63,755 bases of DNA from a virus, in the IMG/VR virus record IMGVR_UViG_3300025132_000032, positions 1 to 63,755 of that record; one strand, written 5' to 3'. This document shows, piece by piece, positions 44,720 to 52,399 of the stretch. The notes under the pieces were generated by a model that saw only the letters and a program-made list of their open reading frames with translations, made no database searches and was not told where the DNA came from. How positions within the stretch are numbered: the stretch's first letter is position 1; every line of letters starts with the position of its first letter. Both the position numbers and the translations under genes were made by a program.

Positions 44720-45753
44720 TATTGCTCCATCCCAGATATTTCAGCAGTGATAGCTGCACAGTCTCCAGCGTTAGTGGCAGGACCAGTTGGGCCTACACCA
44801 GTTGTGAAAGTTGCAGATCCTGCAGTTAAAGCTTCGACTTGTTCTGCTAGTGCTTTTACTTGATCCATTAAAACGTCTACATCTACTGCCCACTTTGCAG
44901 TTGCTATACTAACTAATCCTGCAGAAGATATTGAAATATCATCGGCTTTAGATAATAGAGTTAATCTATCTGCTCCAATTATAACTTGGCCTCCAACATA
45001 AGCATCCATAGTATCACCAAGATTTCCACTCTCAGGAGAGAAAGCTATATCCCCAAAATCAAAAGATTGATCTGATAATAAGTATATAAAGGAATTATCT
45101 GTTGTTGGATCTTCGTATCTTTCTAAGCCGTTTCTAATGGCTATTACTGGTTGTCCATCTTCTCCATCTATACTCCATGGTGTTTCATTTAATTCGTTTT
45201 TTGAAGTAAGCTTTATAGAATTTCCAAATCTACCTTGTATTAATGTATCACCTTCATGAACGTTTCTACTTAATATAGCATCAGTTGCAGTTTTTACTTC
45301 TTCAGTAAAAGTCTCGCCATATATTTCTTTATCAGCTTCATCATTTGCAGATACTAATTCGAAAGAATGAACGTTTATTTTTACATCTTCTTCTTCACCT
45401 TCTAACTCAGTATCGCTATCTGAATCAAGTGTTATTTGATCATAGAAATTATGAGGAGGTATTGAAAAATAAAAATATCTACCAGCTTCTGTTTTTGTAA
45501 CTAATACAGATTCATTAATAAGTGGCATGGTATAATTGTATATATCTAAAGGAAATGCAAATACTTCTTCAAGCTCGTTGTCTTCCTCATTATCTTTATC
45601 TGCTACTCTTAATTCTACTCTACCTACAGACTCTTTAGTCTCAGGATTCAATAGAACATTGATAACTCTCCCCATGTATAGAGGTATATGATTTCCTCTA
45701 TTTTCGTTTCCATCTGCTGTGGAAAATGATGACTGTATTATTTCGTCTTGCAT
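44719..45753 (-). CDS. Baseplate hub/spike protein with gp5-like OB fold, no lysozyme domain
   Basis: 344 aa. Residues ~20-110 resemble the gp5/VgrG OB domain (LYMGRVINVLLNPETKESVG, RVELRVADKD, FPLDIYNYTMPLINESVLVT). A later part has short beta repeats (GGQVIIGADRLTLLSKADDI) consistent with a spike helix, then a coiled coil (VLMDQVKALAEQVEALTAG). T4 gp5 (575 aa) carries a lysozyme domain between OB and spike; none is visible here. Assignment by fold logic and position. Confidence 0.62.
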   Translation of the reverse strand: MQDEIIQSSFSTADGNENRGNHIPLYMGRVINVLLNPETKESVGRVELRVADKDNEEDNELEEVFAFPLDIYNYTMPLINESVLVTKTEAGRYFYFSIPPHNFYDQITLDSDSDTELEGEEEDVKINVHSFELVSANDEADKEIYGETFTEEVKTATDAILSRNVHEGDTLIQGRFGNSIKLTSKNELNETPWSIDGEDGQPVIAIRNGLERYEDPTTDNSFIYLLSDQSFDFGDIAFSPESGNLGDTMDAYVGGQVIIGADRLTLLSKADDISISSAGLVSIATAKWAVDVDVLMDQVKALAEQVEALTAGSATFTTGVGPTGPATNAGDCAAITAEISGMEQ

Positions 45754-46091
45754 TATTTTTTATCTTCTGAATTTAATTCTTCAACAGTTTCTAATAAATG
45801 TCTTTTTTCCTCTTCAGTTAATAACATTCCACCAGACTCAGTAGATTCTGATCTTGCTTGAGCCCTTTGAACTATAGCTGCCATCTTTATTAGATGTTCG
45901 TCATTTTTTACACCAACTTCTAAATACTCTTTTATTATTGGTACAATAACTGTTGCGTCACCAATCGACTTAATCATTGGTTGTAAATCTTTTATCAAAG
46001 CGGAAATTTGCTTTTCTTTCTTTACAGAATTTGTATATATGTCTTCACATAAATCAGAAAAGGTTTTTCCCTTAAATATTTCTTTATCCAT
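45753..46091 (-). CDS. Conserved hypothetical tail-cluster protein
   Basis: 112 aa. FSDLCEDIYTNSVKKEKQIS, then LIKDLQPMIKSIGDATVIVP and IIKEYLEVGVKNDEHLIKMA, look like a small helical protein I have seen described in marine T4-like tail clusters. The stop shares a base with the start of the gp5-like gene. First gene after the terminator at 46127-46160 and behind a late-type motif. Function unknown. Confidence 0.62.
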   Translation of the reverse strand: MDKEIFKGKTFSDLCEDIYTNSVKKEKQISALIKDLQPMIKSIGDATVIVPIIKEYLEVGVKNDEHLIKMAAIVQRAQARSESTESGGMLLTEEEKRHLLETVEELNSEDKK

Positions 46092-46107
46092 ATATCATTC
46101 CCTTTAT

Positions 46108-46117
46108 TATAAATATC
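46108..46117 (-). promoter_or_regulatory. Late-type motif GATATTTATA (baseplate operon)
   Basis: 17 nt before the ATG at 46091 and just after a terminator, so it is well placed to start the baseplate/tail transcript. The clearest positional case for this motif being a promoter. Confidence 0.6.
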
Positions 46118-46126
46118 TTAAACGCG

Positions 46127-46160
46127 CAAAAAAGCCCCCGAATTAACGAGGGCCCTTTTT
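46127..46160 (-). terminator. Intrinsic terminator between membrane-protein gene and baseplate operon
   Basis: GCCCCCG (46134-46140), 6-nt loop, CGAGGGC (46147-46153), one mismatch. Flanked by A6 and T5, so it works in either direction; on the minus strand the hairpin is followed by TTTTTTG. Much more GC-rich than its surroundings. Confidence 0.8.
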
Positions 46161-46170
46161 ATTTATATAA

Positions 46171-46395
46171 CTATTTCTTCATAAAGAATGAAGCAACAAT
46201 TACCAATACTACCAATCCTACAAAGCCACCATTACCTAGTGAAGTTACAAGAGCTGATAAGTTAGCAATTACATCCATTCCAAATACAGTAGTACCCGTA
46301 AGTACTTGCCATAGAATCGTTACTGGTAAGATAGCTAACATAATAGTACCTAAACCACCAAAGAAACCATTTACGTATTTAATTACTGAATCCAT
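46171..46395 (-). CDS. Small two-helix membrane protein
   Basis: 74 aa. Two hydrophobic segments (~15-35 TIMLAILPVTILWQVLTG; ~50-70 GFVGLVVLVIVASFFMKK). SD ATAGGAG; followed by a strong terminator. Size and topology suit a holin or antiholin, but no family match is claimed. It lies next to a secreted barrel-like protein and near a lytic transglycosylase, so a lysis or envelope role is plausible. Confidence 0.6.
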   Translation of the reverse strand: MDSVIKYVNGFFGGLGTIMLAILPVTILWQVLTGTTVFGMDVIANLSALVTSLGNGGFVGLVVLVIVASFFMKK

Positions 46396-46471
46396 TGTTT
46401 TCTCCTATTGTTTTAATAAGTATTCTGTTGCAAAATTGCATCGAAAGCATGTTGACCCATTATTGGGTTCC

Positions 46472-46879
46472 TTAGAATCTAAACCCGAAACCTAATGTAA
46501 GGTTCGTAGTTTTCTCTCCAGTGTTGTAAACCACTTTAGGGTCAACGTAAATATTATTACGTAAGGTAAACATCTTACCTGCCCCAATAGACATACCATC
46601 CGTAGATAGCCCGTCTGTTGCTAAATAAGCAAAATATCCTTTTACAAAATATCTTGCATGAAAATCAATATCCATATCAGCAGTTGAATCTGCTTGAGAT
46701 ACTGAGCAACCAACCATTAGGTTGTCCATAACACCATATCCAATTGTCGGTGACAAAGACCATTCAGTCCATGCTGTATTTGCTACATCACCAGTACCTA
46801 CGTACCAGTCACCACTTGTTTGTGCATTCGCTGCGAACATGCCGCATACTAGCATCATTGTTAAAATCATATTTTTCAT
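46472..46879 (-). CDS. Secreted outer-membrane-barrel-like protein
   Basis: 135 aa. N-terminal signal peptide MKNMILTMMLVCGMFAANAQ with likely cleavage before or after the Gln; the NAQ end is typical of Bacteroidota. The mature part alternates polar and hydrophobic residues (PTIGYGVMDNLMVGCSVSQA, DIDFHARYFVKGYFAYLATD) and ends LGFGFRF, an aromatic C-terminus like the outer-membrane beta-signal. It looks like a small 6-8-strand barrel. Possible role: masking or altering the host surface against superinfection (inference). SD AAGGAG. Confidence 0.68.
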   Translation of the reverse strand: MKNMILTMMLVCGMFAANAQTSGDWYVGTGDVANTAWTEWSLSPTIGYGVMDNLMVGCSVSQADSTADMDIDFHARYFVKGYFAYLATDGLSTDGMSIGAGKMFTLRNNIYVDPKVVYNTGEKTTNLTLGFGFRF

Positions 46880-46984
46880 ATTATTCTCCTTGTTATTTTC
46901 TTAATAAAATTAACATGCTTTCGGAGTTCTATACCATAACCTTTTTTAGAAACCTTTTATATAACCTTTTTTGCTTTAATATAA

Positions 46985-47731
46985 TTATCTGGTTTGGTAT
47001 TTTAAGTAGAGAGTTTCATACTCTTTTTTTATCTGTTTTACTACCTTGGTTATATACTGCGTTTTAGCTCCAGTCATTTCTCTAATTAGAATATAAAGAG
47101 CTTTTTTGTTATAAGTTTCTATATTATCTCTTTTCTTAAATAATTCCATTACTGCATAAGCAATAGCTTTATCTCTTTCAAGTCTAAATTTTTTGTCTAT
47201 TTTTTCTTCATACCATTCTATAAACTGAGTCATAAAATCTAAAATGCCATCATGCGTTTTGGTTAAATGCATTTCATTTCCAATGTTTCTTTGCCAATCT
47301 ATATGATTTACTCCAGCTTTATTTATTAACCGCTTATAATTTTTATTGTTATTTTGTATCAAATAGTTTTTTGCTACTATTGAAAAGTAAGAAAAAGCTT
47401 TACCCTTATCAGAAGTATATTTAGGCAGCTTAGTTAATAGGAAAGAAACAACTTCAGATTTAACTTCTACAATACCACCATCCATGTACATAAACTTAAA
47501 CCGGTTAATTATATTTTCTGCTAGTTTGAATATTGCACCATTAATATGATCATTCCAAACTTTGTTTCTTTTTCTAACATCAGATTCTTGGTTGTATGCT
47601 ATTATAGCATCTTCTGTTACCTGTGTAAAATACATCTTGGTTTTTCTAGGTCTACCTCTTTTAGTTAATTTAACTTCTTTTGGTTTTTCTAGTTCTTTGT
47701 AGAATAAATCTACTGGGCTTAAATTATCCAT
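46985..47731 (-). CDS. 55: Late transcription sigma factor (gp55-like)
   Basis: 248 aa. Divergent sigma70-type region 2: NKVWNDHINGAIFKLAENII, VVSFLLTKLPKYTSDKGKAF, SYFSIVAKNYLIQNNNKNYK, the pattern of gp55 in T4-like cyanophages. A basic N-terminus (KRGRPRKTKMYF) and a C-terminal helical part (ALYILIREMTGAKTQYITKV) follow. It directs host RNA polymerase to late promoters, here perhaps the GATATTTATA sites, with the sliding clamp as coactivator in T4. Overlaps the next upstream gene by 8 nt. Confidence 0.85.
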   Translation of the reverse strand: MDNLSPVDLFYKELEKPKEVKLTKRGRPRKTKMYFTQVTEDAIIAYNQESDVRKRNKVWNDHINGAIFKLAENIINRFKFMYMDGGIVEVKSEVVSFLLTKLPKYTSDKGKAFSYFSIVAKNYLIQNNNKNYKRLINKAGVNHIDWQRNIGNEMHLTKTHDGILDFMTQFIEWYEEKIDKKFRLERDKAIAYAVMELFKKRDNIETYNKKALYILIREMTGAKTQYITKVVKQIKKEYETLYLKYQTR

Positions 47732-47990
47732 TTACTTCTTTCTCTAAATCTTCTATGACTTCTTTAATGTTAGTAAATACTTGGCCTACTTCGTCGTCAC
47801 TTTCAAAGCCGCCCTTTTGATCTATTTCTTTCATACGTGTAAAAGAACTTTTAATAGTTTCAAAGTTATTAATCAACTTTGTCTCTATAGAATCTATATA
47901 GTCTATTTGCTTTTTTATAGTTTGATCTTGTCTATAAACCATAAAGATAAACACAGCTAATAAACTAATTAATATAATTTCTAATATCAT
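47724..47990 (-). CDS. Single-pass membrane protein
   Basis: 88 aa. One N-terminal helix (MILEIILISLLAVFIFMVYR) followed by a charged coiled-coil-like tail (QIDYIDSIETKLINNFETIK). Resembles a membrane-anchored accessory protein; no family. Lies between the HD hydrolase and sigma factor genes. Confidence 0.55.
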   Translation of the reverse strand: MILEIILISLLAVFIFMVYRQDQTIKKQIDYIDSIETKLINNFETIKSSFTRMKEIDQKGGFESDDEVGQVFTNIKEVIEDLEKEVNG

Positions 47991-47993
47991 TTA

Positions 47994-48740
47994 TTACTCC
48001 TTAAAAAAATCTTTGAATAAATCGTTTGCTGAATCTGATGCACCATTTAATTTAGGAGAAGTTTTTCTTCTCTTCGGTTGAGGCTTAAGATTATTACCAG
48101 CAGACTTTACATAATTATCATGTTCAATCCTAGAAGCCATATGATCTGCATGATGAAGTATAGTTGGGAGATTACTTTTAATTTCTTTGTCTGTATTAAA
48201 TGTTTTTAGATATTGAACATTGGAATCATCATATAAACCGTCATGTAATCTAATACCCATTGCTTCATTGTATGTGTATGAAATTCCATTCTGTGCTAAT
48301 AAAAATAAGGATCTGTCTGGTACTGACATGTAATCTAGGTCGGGGTTAAATTTGTAAAGCTTGCCTTGATTCTTTCTGTGCCATTCGCTTGGGTTAGGGA
48401 TATAATAATCTTTTTCCATATCTCCAACTTTACCTAAGTCGTGATTCAATGCAGAAAATATTAACTCTTCGTCTGTATAATTTTTGTCTGCTCCCATTTC
48501 ATCCCATTGCTTAGACAGTCTTTTTGCACACTCTATAACTCTTAGAACATGATCAACGTATCCACCAGCAAAACAATTGTGATAGTGTATAATACCAGAA
48601 GCAGGAGCTAACATCATTCTTTCAGCTAACTTATTGTACATTGCTTTAAGATTATTTTTTCTTTCACCATCAAAATTATCATTAATAACTTTTAATAAAT
48701 CATTCCAATTTTCTAATATTTTTCTTTCATCTAAATTCAT
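47994..48740 (-). CDS. HD-domain phosphohydrolase
   Basis: 248 aa. HD metal-binding pattern: HNCFAGGYVDHVLRVIECAK (His54 and His64 region), FSALNHDLGKVGD with H100-D101, IRLHDGLYDD, and ILHHADHMASRIEHD near 195-210. HD proteins hydrolyse phosphate esters such as (d)NTPs or cyclic nucleotides; the substrate cannot be inferred. The C-terminal ~35 residues are basic and disordered. The start overlaps the transglycosylase-like stop (ATGA). SD GGAG. Confidence 0.75.
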   Translation of the reverse strand: MNLDERKILENWNDLLKVINDNFDGERKNNLKAMYNKLAERMMLAPASGIIHYHNCFAGGYVDHVLRVIECAKRLSKQWDEMGADKNYTDEELIFSALNHDLGKVGDMEKDYYIPNPSEWHRKNQGKLYKFNPDLDYMSVPDRSLFLLAQNGISYTYNEAMGIRLHDGLYDDSNVQYLKTFNTDKEIKSNLPTILHHADHMASRIEHDNYVKSAGNNLKPQPKRRKTSPKLNGASDSANDLFKDFFKE

Positions 48741-49321
48741 GAGTTCATCTCCATTTGTACTTTATCCCAGTAACCTAATGTTGCTGGATTATCAATTCCT
48801 CTTGGTCCACCGTTCCAGCACCTTGCCATTTCTTCTGCAGTAGTTAAACCATAGTAATTACAAAAGATATCAAACATCTCTATAGATTTTTTTCTATCCC
48901 ATCTATCATTGTATGAATATCTTTTATCATAACCATTTCTTCTTAAGATTCGGTTAACGTCGTCTACCATAGTTTGTCTAATTTGTAAACATCCAACTGC
49001 ATCTTCTTTTACATTGTATGCTGAATCATTGTTGCTAGACTCTACTCTAATTATGGCATTTAAGATTTCATCTATAGTTTCACCAATAGTTTTTGGTTCA
49101 TAAAAAATAAGCTCTTTTTCTAAAGAATCTATTTTAAGCATTAGCTCCTGAACATGCAATTGGCATTGTTCCTTTTGAAATTTTAATGCATAATCTAAAG
49201 AGCCATTTTCATTTTGTAAATCTTCTATTTGCTTTTCATAAGATACCATTGTAATAATAACGAATATACTCGATAAAAATATAACAGCTATCCATAGAAA
49301 AAATTTAATTGAATTTTTCAT
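48737..49321 (-). CDS. Membrane-anchored lytic transglycosylase-like endolysin
   Basis: 194 aa. N-terminal anchor helix (~7-27), coiled coil (~28-72), then an SLT/lysozyme-like domain: AIIRVESSNNDSAYN with catalytic-type Glu94, EDAVGCLQIRQTMVDDVNRI, and WNGGPRGIDNPATLGYW near the end. This layout fits a signal-anchored peptidoglycan enzyme for lysis. A muramidase versus transglycosylase mechanism cannot be distinguished. Confidence 0.75.
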   Translation of the reverse strand: MKNSIKFFLWIAVIFLSSIFVIITMVSYEKQIEDLQNENGSLDYALKFQKEQCQLHVQELMLKIDSLEKELIFYEPKTIGETIDEILNAIIRVESSNNDSAYNVKEDAVGCLQIRQTMVDDVNRILRRNGYDKRYSYNDRWDRKKSIEMFDIFCNYYGLTTAEEMARCWNGGPRGIDNPATLGYWDKVQMEMNS

Positions 49322-49323
49322 AT

Positions 49324-49545
49324 TTAGTCAAATAATAATTTTAATTGTTTTTTATTTCCAACTTCTTTATCTCTTCCAAATTCATTAGCTACTGATTCAG
49401 GTGCATAACCCAAAGAAGAAGCTAATCTTCTACATACAATCTTAAACTCTGCTATTGTTAAATTCGGAGGAATTTCCATTTCTATCTTTTTTGCTTCTCT
49501 ACTAAATTCGCTTCTATAGTAAATAAGTTTGTCGTGCGTTGCCAT
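49324..49545 (-). CDS. Hypothetical small protein
   Basis: 73 aa, MATHDKLIYYRSEFSREAKK then IEMEIPPNLTIAEFKIVCRR. No family recognised; mixed alpha/beta. First gene behind promoter P3 and the only early-promoter gene with a clear SD (TTAGGAG). 2 nt before the transglycosylase-like gene, so both share the transcript. Confidence 0.6.
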   Translation of the reverse strand: MATHDKLIYYRSEFSREAKKIEMEIPPNLTIAEFKIVCRRLASSLGYAPESVANEFGRDKEVGNKKQLKLLFD

Positions 49546-49583
49546 TGTAATCTCCTAATAAGTTTTGTTTTCTATTAGTATAC

Positions 49584-49613
49584 AATATAATAAATTTTTT
49601 GGACTTATCCAAA
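49584..49613 (-). promoter_or_regulatory. Early-type promoter P3 (lysis/HD/sigma genes)
   Basis: TTTG (49613-49610), 20-nt spacer, TATATT (49589-49584). Contains the same TTTGGATAAGTCCAAA inverted repeat as P2. Drives 49545 leftward, probably through the HD hydrolase and late sigma gene. Confidence 0.78.
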
Positions 49614-49617
49614 TAAA

Positions 49618-50157
49618 TTACTTAAATCTTTTTGATCTTGGTATTTTACCTCTTGCAATTTTAGATAATCTGGCTATTTCTCTTGTGAGACTTTTTATTT
49701 CTTTCTTAAGCTTTGCGTTCTTAAGTTCTTTCTTTAACTTGTGAATTTTAGTATTGGCTTCTCTAATCATAGTATTCTTTTCTGTCTTAGAGATCTTTTG
49801 TTTTTTCACAATTACAGTAGGTTCTAATTTACCTTTTAATTTAGGCTGTTCTTTACCTTTGTGAAATACGTTACCATCCTTGTCTACATACTCAGCCATA
49901 AAATGCCAACCAGCTGGGCGGCCTGAGCTTATTCTTCTTGAAGTTATTTGTGGGCCTTCTACCATTTCATTAACGCAATGGTGACAAGTAACTGCTGTAG
50001 TGTCTTCACCTACTACTGTCATATGACCGCATAATTTACAAGACATATATCTGTAAGTACAATCAGGTCTTTGATTCCATTTTGTACCTTTTCTATATTC
50101 AACGATATAATCTTGTTCTCTATTTACAACCTTTATTTTTTTATTTCTTTTTGCCAT
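49618..50157 (-). CDS. Hypothetical zinc-finger protein
   Basis: 179 aa, basic. Zinc ribbon CKLCGHMTV...CHHC (~40-60); C-terminal half is a Lys-rich coiled coil (NTKIHKLKKELKNAKLKKEI). Also GRPAGWHFMAEYVDKDGNVF. Possibly nucleic-acid binding. Overlaps the upstream membrane-protein gene by 17 nt; ends just before P3. Confidence 0.58.
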   Translation of the reverse strand: MAKRNKKIKVVNREQDYIVEYRKGTKWNQRPDCTYRYMSCKLCGHMTVVGEDTTAVTCHHCVNEMVEGPQITSRRISSGRPAGWHFMAEYVDKDGNVFHKGKEQPKLKGKLEPTVIVKKQKISKTEKNTMIREANTKIHKLKKELKNAKLKKEIKSLTREIARLSKIARGKIPRSKRFK

Positions 50158-51220
50158 GTTTATAGTATTTATTAATTAGTTTTTCAAATTCAGCATTAGG
50201 TATAGTTGCTTGTTTTCTATACTGTGCTTTTAGTTTTGCAAAGTCTTCTAATATATCTTCACCATAGACTTTGTATAAAGTTGGTTCTTCTTGCCATTTT
50301 TCTTTTATTTCATCTAGAGTATAAGGTGTGTCATATTCTAGACCAGGTGGTACTGAGCATGTGACTTCACCTGTAAACATCGTTGGTTCAACTTCTATTA
50401 CTTCACTAGTAGATTTATTAGATTTAATTTGAGCAAAAGCAAAGTTAGCAGCTATTACTAATGCAATTGCTAATGGATCAAATACAAATATAATTAATAA
50501 CAAGAACCAATTAACCACTTGTCCCATATCCTTACCAGTTTGTTCAGATAGATATTTAAGCGGTCCCAGTTCTCTTTGTTCTTCATTGCCTATTTCTAAA
50601 TCTAATAGTTCTGTGTCTAATCTCATTATAGAATCTTGCACAGCTTCTACTTTCAAGCTTATATCATTTCTATCTTCTATAGTAGTTGCTAGCTCTGATT
50701 GTAATGCTCGTCTTGTAGAACTAGATGTTGTTGTAATAACTTGTCCAGCTTCTTCAGAGTAATATGATACTGATGCGGGATTAGATAACGATGTTCTTAA
50801 GTCGGATATAGTTTTATTCAGTTGATCTTTTTCTAAAACTAAATCTACCTTTTGTTCTTCGAATCGATTTTGTTTTGTTTGTAATACTAATAGGGATTTG
50901 TCTAAGAATTCCGACTTTGTTGCAGTTTCTTGATAAGCTCCAGATAAGAAGCCGTATATACCACCAGAAGTAATTACCATAAGAACGAATACGGCAATAG
51001 ATAAATAAAATCTCATCCATTTGTTTATAGTATCCCAATATTGATATAGTAATGATGCTGTAACTAATTTAGCAAATTCTAATGAACCAGCCATTATGAT
51101 TACTTGTGTACTAGCTCCAGCAAATAGTTTACTCAATCCAAACACAGAATAGAATGCAGCACTACCAGAAACTGATAGAGCTGATAAACCTATTAAGAAA
51201 GGAAAGAGTCTTTTCTTCAT
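50141..51220 (-). CDS. Multi-pass membrane protein with large coiled coil
   Basis: 359 aa. About four transmembrane helices: three in the first ~115 residues (FPFLIGLSALSVSGSAAFYS; IIMAGSLEFAKLVTASLLYQ; FYLSIAVFVLMVITSGGIYG) and one near 235-260 (VVNWFLLLIIFVFDPLAIAL). A ~100-residue charged coiled coil separates helices 3 and 4. Conserved-looking in T4-like marine phages but of unknown role. The start overlaps the upstream small gene (TAATG). Confidence 0.65.
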   Translation of the reverse strand: MKKRLFPFLIGLSALSVSGSAAFYSVFGLSKLFAGASTQVIIMAGSLEFAKLVTASLLYQYWDTINKWMRFYLSIAVFVLMVITSGGIYGFLSGAYQETATKSEFLDKSLLVLQTKQNRFEEQKVDLVLEKDQLNKTISDLRTSLSNPASVSYYSEEAGQVITTTSSSTRRALQSELATTIEDRNDISLKVEAVQDSIMRLDTELLDLEIGNEEQRELGPLKYLSEQTGKDMGQVVNWFLLLIIFVFDPLAIALVIAANFAFAQIKSNKSTSEVIEVEPTMFTGEVTCSVPPGLEYDTPYTLDEIKEKWQEEPTLYKVYGEDILEDFAKLKAQYRKQATIPNAEFEKLINKYYKHGKKK

Positions 51221-51396
51221 TATACTATATGTATTAGACTTTTTACTTCTTCTATTTCTTTTTCAATTGTACGTAAAGTACTTCTTACATCATTGATAAC
51301 ATCGCCTCTTTTTAGAATAACGTCGTCTTGTTTCTTTGCCATTGCAATTACTCTTTCAAGCTTTGTTTCAATTTTTTCTTTCAGTAGTTGATTCAT
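51220..51396 (-). CDS. Small helical protein (58 aa)
   Basis: 58 aa: MNQLLKEKIETKLERVIAMA, then KKQDDVILKRGDVINDVRST, ending HIV. Strong SD (TTAGGAGTTATATT), and the stop overlaps the next ATG (TAATG). Fully helical; no family. Confidence 0.6.
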   Translation of the reverse strand: MNQLLKEKIETKLERVIAMAKKQDDVILKRGDVINDVRSTLRTIEKEIEEVKSLIHIV

Positions 51397-51406
51397 AATA
51401 TAACTC

Positions 51407-51790
51407 CTAATTTTTGTTAAAATTATTTTTTAATAATTCGTCGATTAAAGATTGAATAATAATATCTTGTTCTTCAGTCAAGAAATGTTCATCTGTTAAA
51501 TATATCCTATCAGATAAATCTAGCGTACCCTTTTCGACTTGTATTTTCATCTTCAATAGTTTTGCACATTTTTCATATTCTTCTGTTGTAACAAAATAAT
51601 CTATCAAGTCTTGTAATAACCAAACCTGATCAATTTCTCCTATTGCAAATGGGTCGTAACTTAATATAACTTCTTCGTCAGTATTAACTAATTCAGATAA
51701 AGCAACCTTTTTAGTTACTATATCATATGTTAAATCTAACATGTAACCTTCCATGAATTCTTCTACTTTGCCGTATTCTTCTGGTGTCAT
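51407..51790 (-). CDS. Hypothetical protein, paralogue of 53184-53444
   Basis: 127 aa, acidic. LIDYFVTTEEYEKCAKLLKM (~65-85) parallels LIEHYIETEEYEKCSILLQV in the 86-aa protein at 53184, so the two share a small helical domain. No known function. SD AAAGGAG. Directly downstream of the tmRNA coding piece. Confidence 0.6.
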   Translation of the reverse strand: MTPEEYGKVEEFMEGYMLDLTYDIVTKKVALSELVNTDEEVILSYDPFAIGEIDQVWLLQDLIDYFVTTEEYEKCAKLLKMKIQVEKGTLDLSDRIYLTDEHFLTEEQDIIIQSLIDELLKNNFNKN

Positions 51791-51821
51791 ATTGTTACTC
51801 CTTTTATTTAATTAACCTCTC

Positions 51822-52044
51822 TCCTCCGAAGCTTAGACGGTATGCTTCTTCAACCGTTGGGTCAGGGGGCCTATCTAGGCAGCCATCGCCATTTCAACTT
51901 GTGTGCCAGTTGTTGCAGTGAATCTTCCTTATACCCTTATCATTCTGTCAAAGCCAGTCATCCCCATATCGTGTAAATTTTTTAGTGGAGATGCCGGGAA
52001 TCGAACCCGGGTCCATAAATGCAGCTAATATAAGTAATAGCGAT
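51822..52044 (-). ncRNA. ssrA: Circularly permuted (two-piece) tmRNA
   Basis: Order on the minus strand: acceptor piece first (52044 to ~51986) with T-arm CCCGGGTTCGATTCCCGG and 3' acceptor strand CATCTCCA; then a ~20-nt spacer; then the coding piece starting GGGGATGACTGGCTTTGACA (51965). GGGGATG pairs with CATCTCC (7 bp, one G-U). GGTATAAG (coding) can pair with CTTATATT (acceptor, 52034-52027) as helix P2. A tag frame follows (51916-51875). Downstream is a textbook H-type pseudoknot: ACGGT (51857-51853)/ACCGT (51841-51837) interlocked with GAAGC (51848-51844)/GCTTC (51832-51828). CCA is not encoded (ACTA). tmRNA rescues stalled ribosomes and tags the product for proteolysis. Ends are approximate. 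Confidence 0.88.
51875..51916 (-). other. tmRNA tag-peptide reading frame
   Basis: From resume codon GCA to TAG: A-T-T-G-T-Q-V-E-M-A-M-A-A. The -AMAA end fits ClpXP-type degrons (usually -LAA, -VAA). The stop codon lies in a small CCTA/TAGG hairpin, as in many tmRNAs. The resume codon is chosen because this frame ends in a degron-like sequence; another GCA frame gives no such end. Confidence 0.78.
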
Positions 52045-52049
52045 TCAAT

Positions 52050-52059
52050 TATAAATATC
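52050..52059 (-). promoter_or_regulatory. GATATTTATA motif, probable tmRNA promoter
   Basis: Ends about 6 nt before the predicted 5' end of the acceptor piece and overlaps the stop of the 113-aa gene; no other promoter-like element lies closer. Confidence 0.5.
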
Positions 52060-52399
52060 AAATAGCAAGTAAGATTTTTGTTAAATTTTTATGTTTCTGA
52101 TAAAACAAATTTAACGAGGTTATATCTTCTTTACTAATATTTCCAGTTGTTGAATATTTCATCTTATAATTAAAAACTGTAGACTTGTCTATTCTAAATT
52201 CATTCTGATCAAAGTTTCTATTACCAGCGGACATTTTAATGTTTGCTGAAATTAAGGAAAGTATCTTATCAAACTTTTCAACAGTTACTTTAGAAATATC
52301 TTTAGGATCTACATTGTCAACAGTATTTAATATATCTAAAACAGTTTTCTGAATATCAGTATTAAGATTTTGTACTTGTTGTTTTTTTCTTTTTGCCAT
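52058..52399 (-). CDS. Hypothetical small protein
   Basis: 113 aa from MAKRKKQQVQNLNTDIQK at 52399; a longer frame to 52450 would overlap the upstream gene more and has no better start. Helical, with TVEKFDKILSLISANIKMSA. No family. Ends at the tmRNA promoter motif. Confidence 0.55.
   Translation of the reverse strand: MAKRKKQQVQNLNTDIQKTVLDILNTVDNVDPKDISKVTVEKFDKILSLISANIKMSAGNRNFDQNEFRIDKSTVFNYKMKYSTTGNISKEDITSLNLFYQKHKNLTKILLAI

Noticed and set aside
46448-46462. ACCCA/TGGGT hairpin after the barrel-protein gene
   Set aside because: Only 5 bp with no T-run following on the coding strand; too weak to call a terminator.
46920-46985. Three AAAAGGTTAT-like direct repeats upstream of the barrel-protein gene
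   Set aside because: Short, AT-rich and imperfect; no promoter layout or symmetry, so I do not assign a function.
51980-52016. tRNA-like 3' half alone (T-arm and acceptor strand)
   Set aside because: No D-arm or anticodon arm precedes it; the matching 5' acceptor strand lies downstream, which makes it the permuted tmRNA instead of a tRNA fragment.
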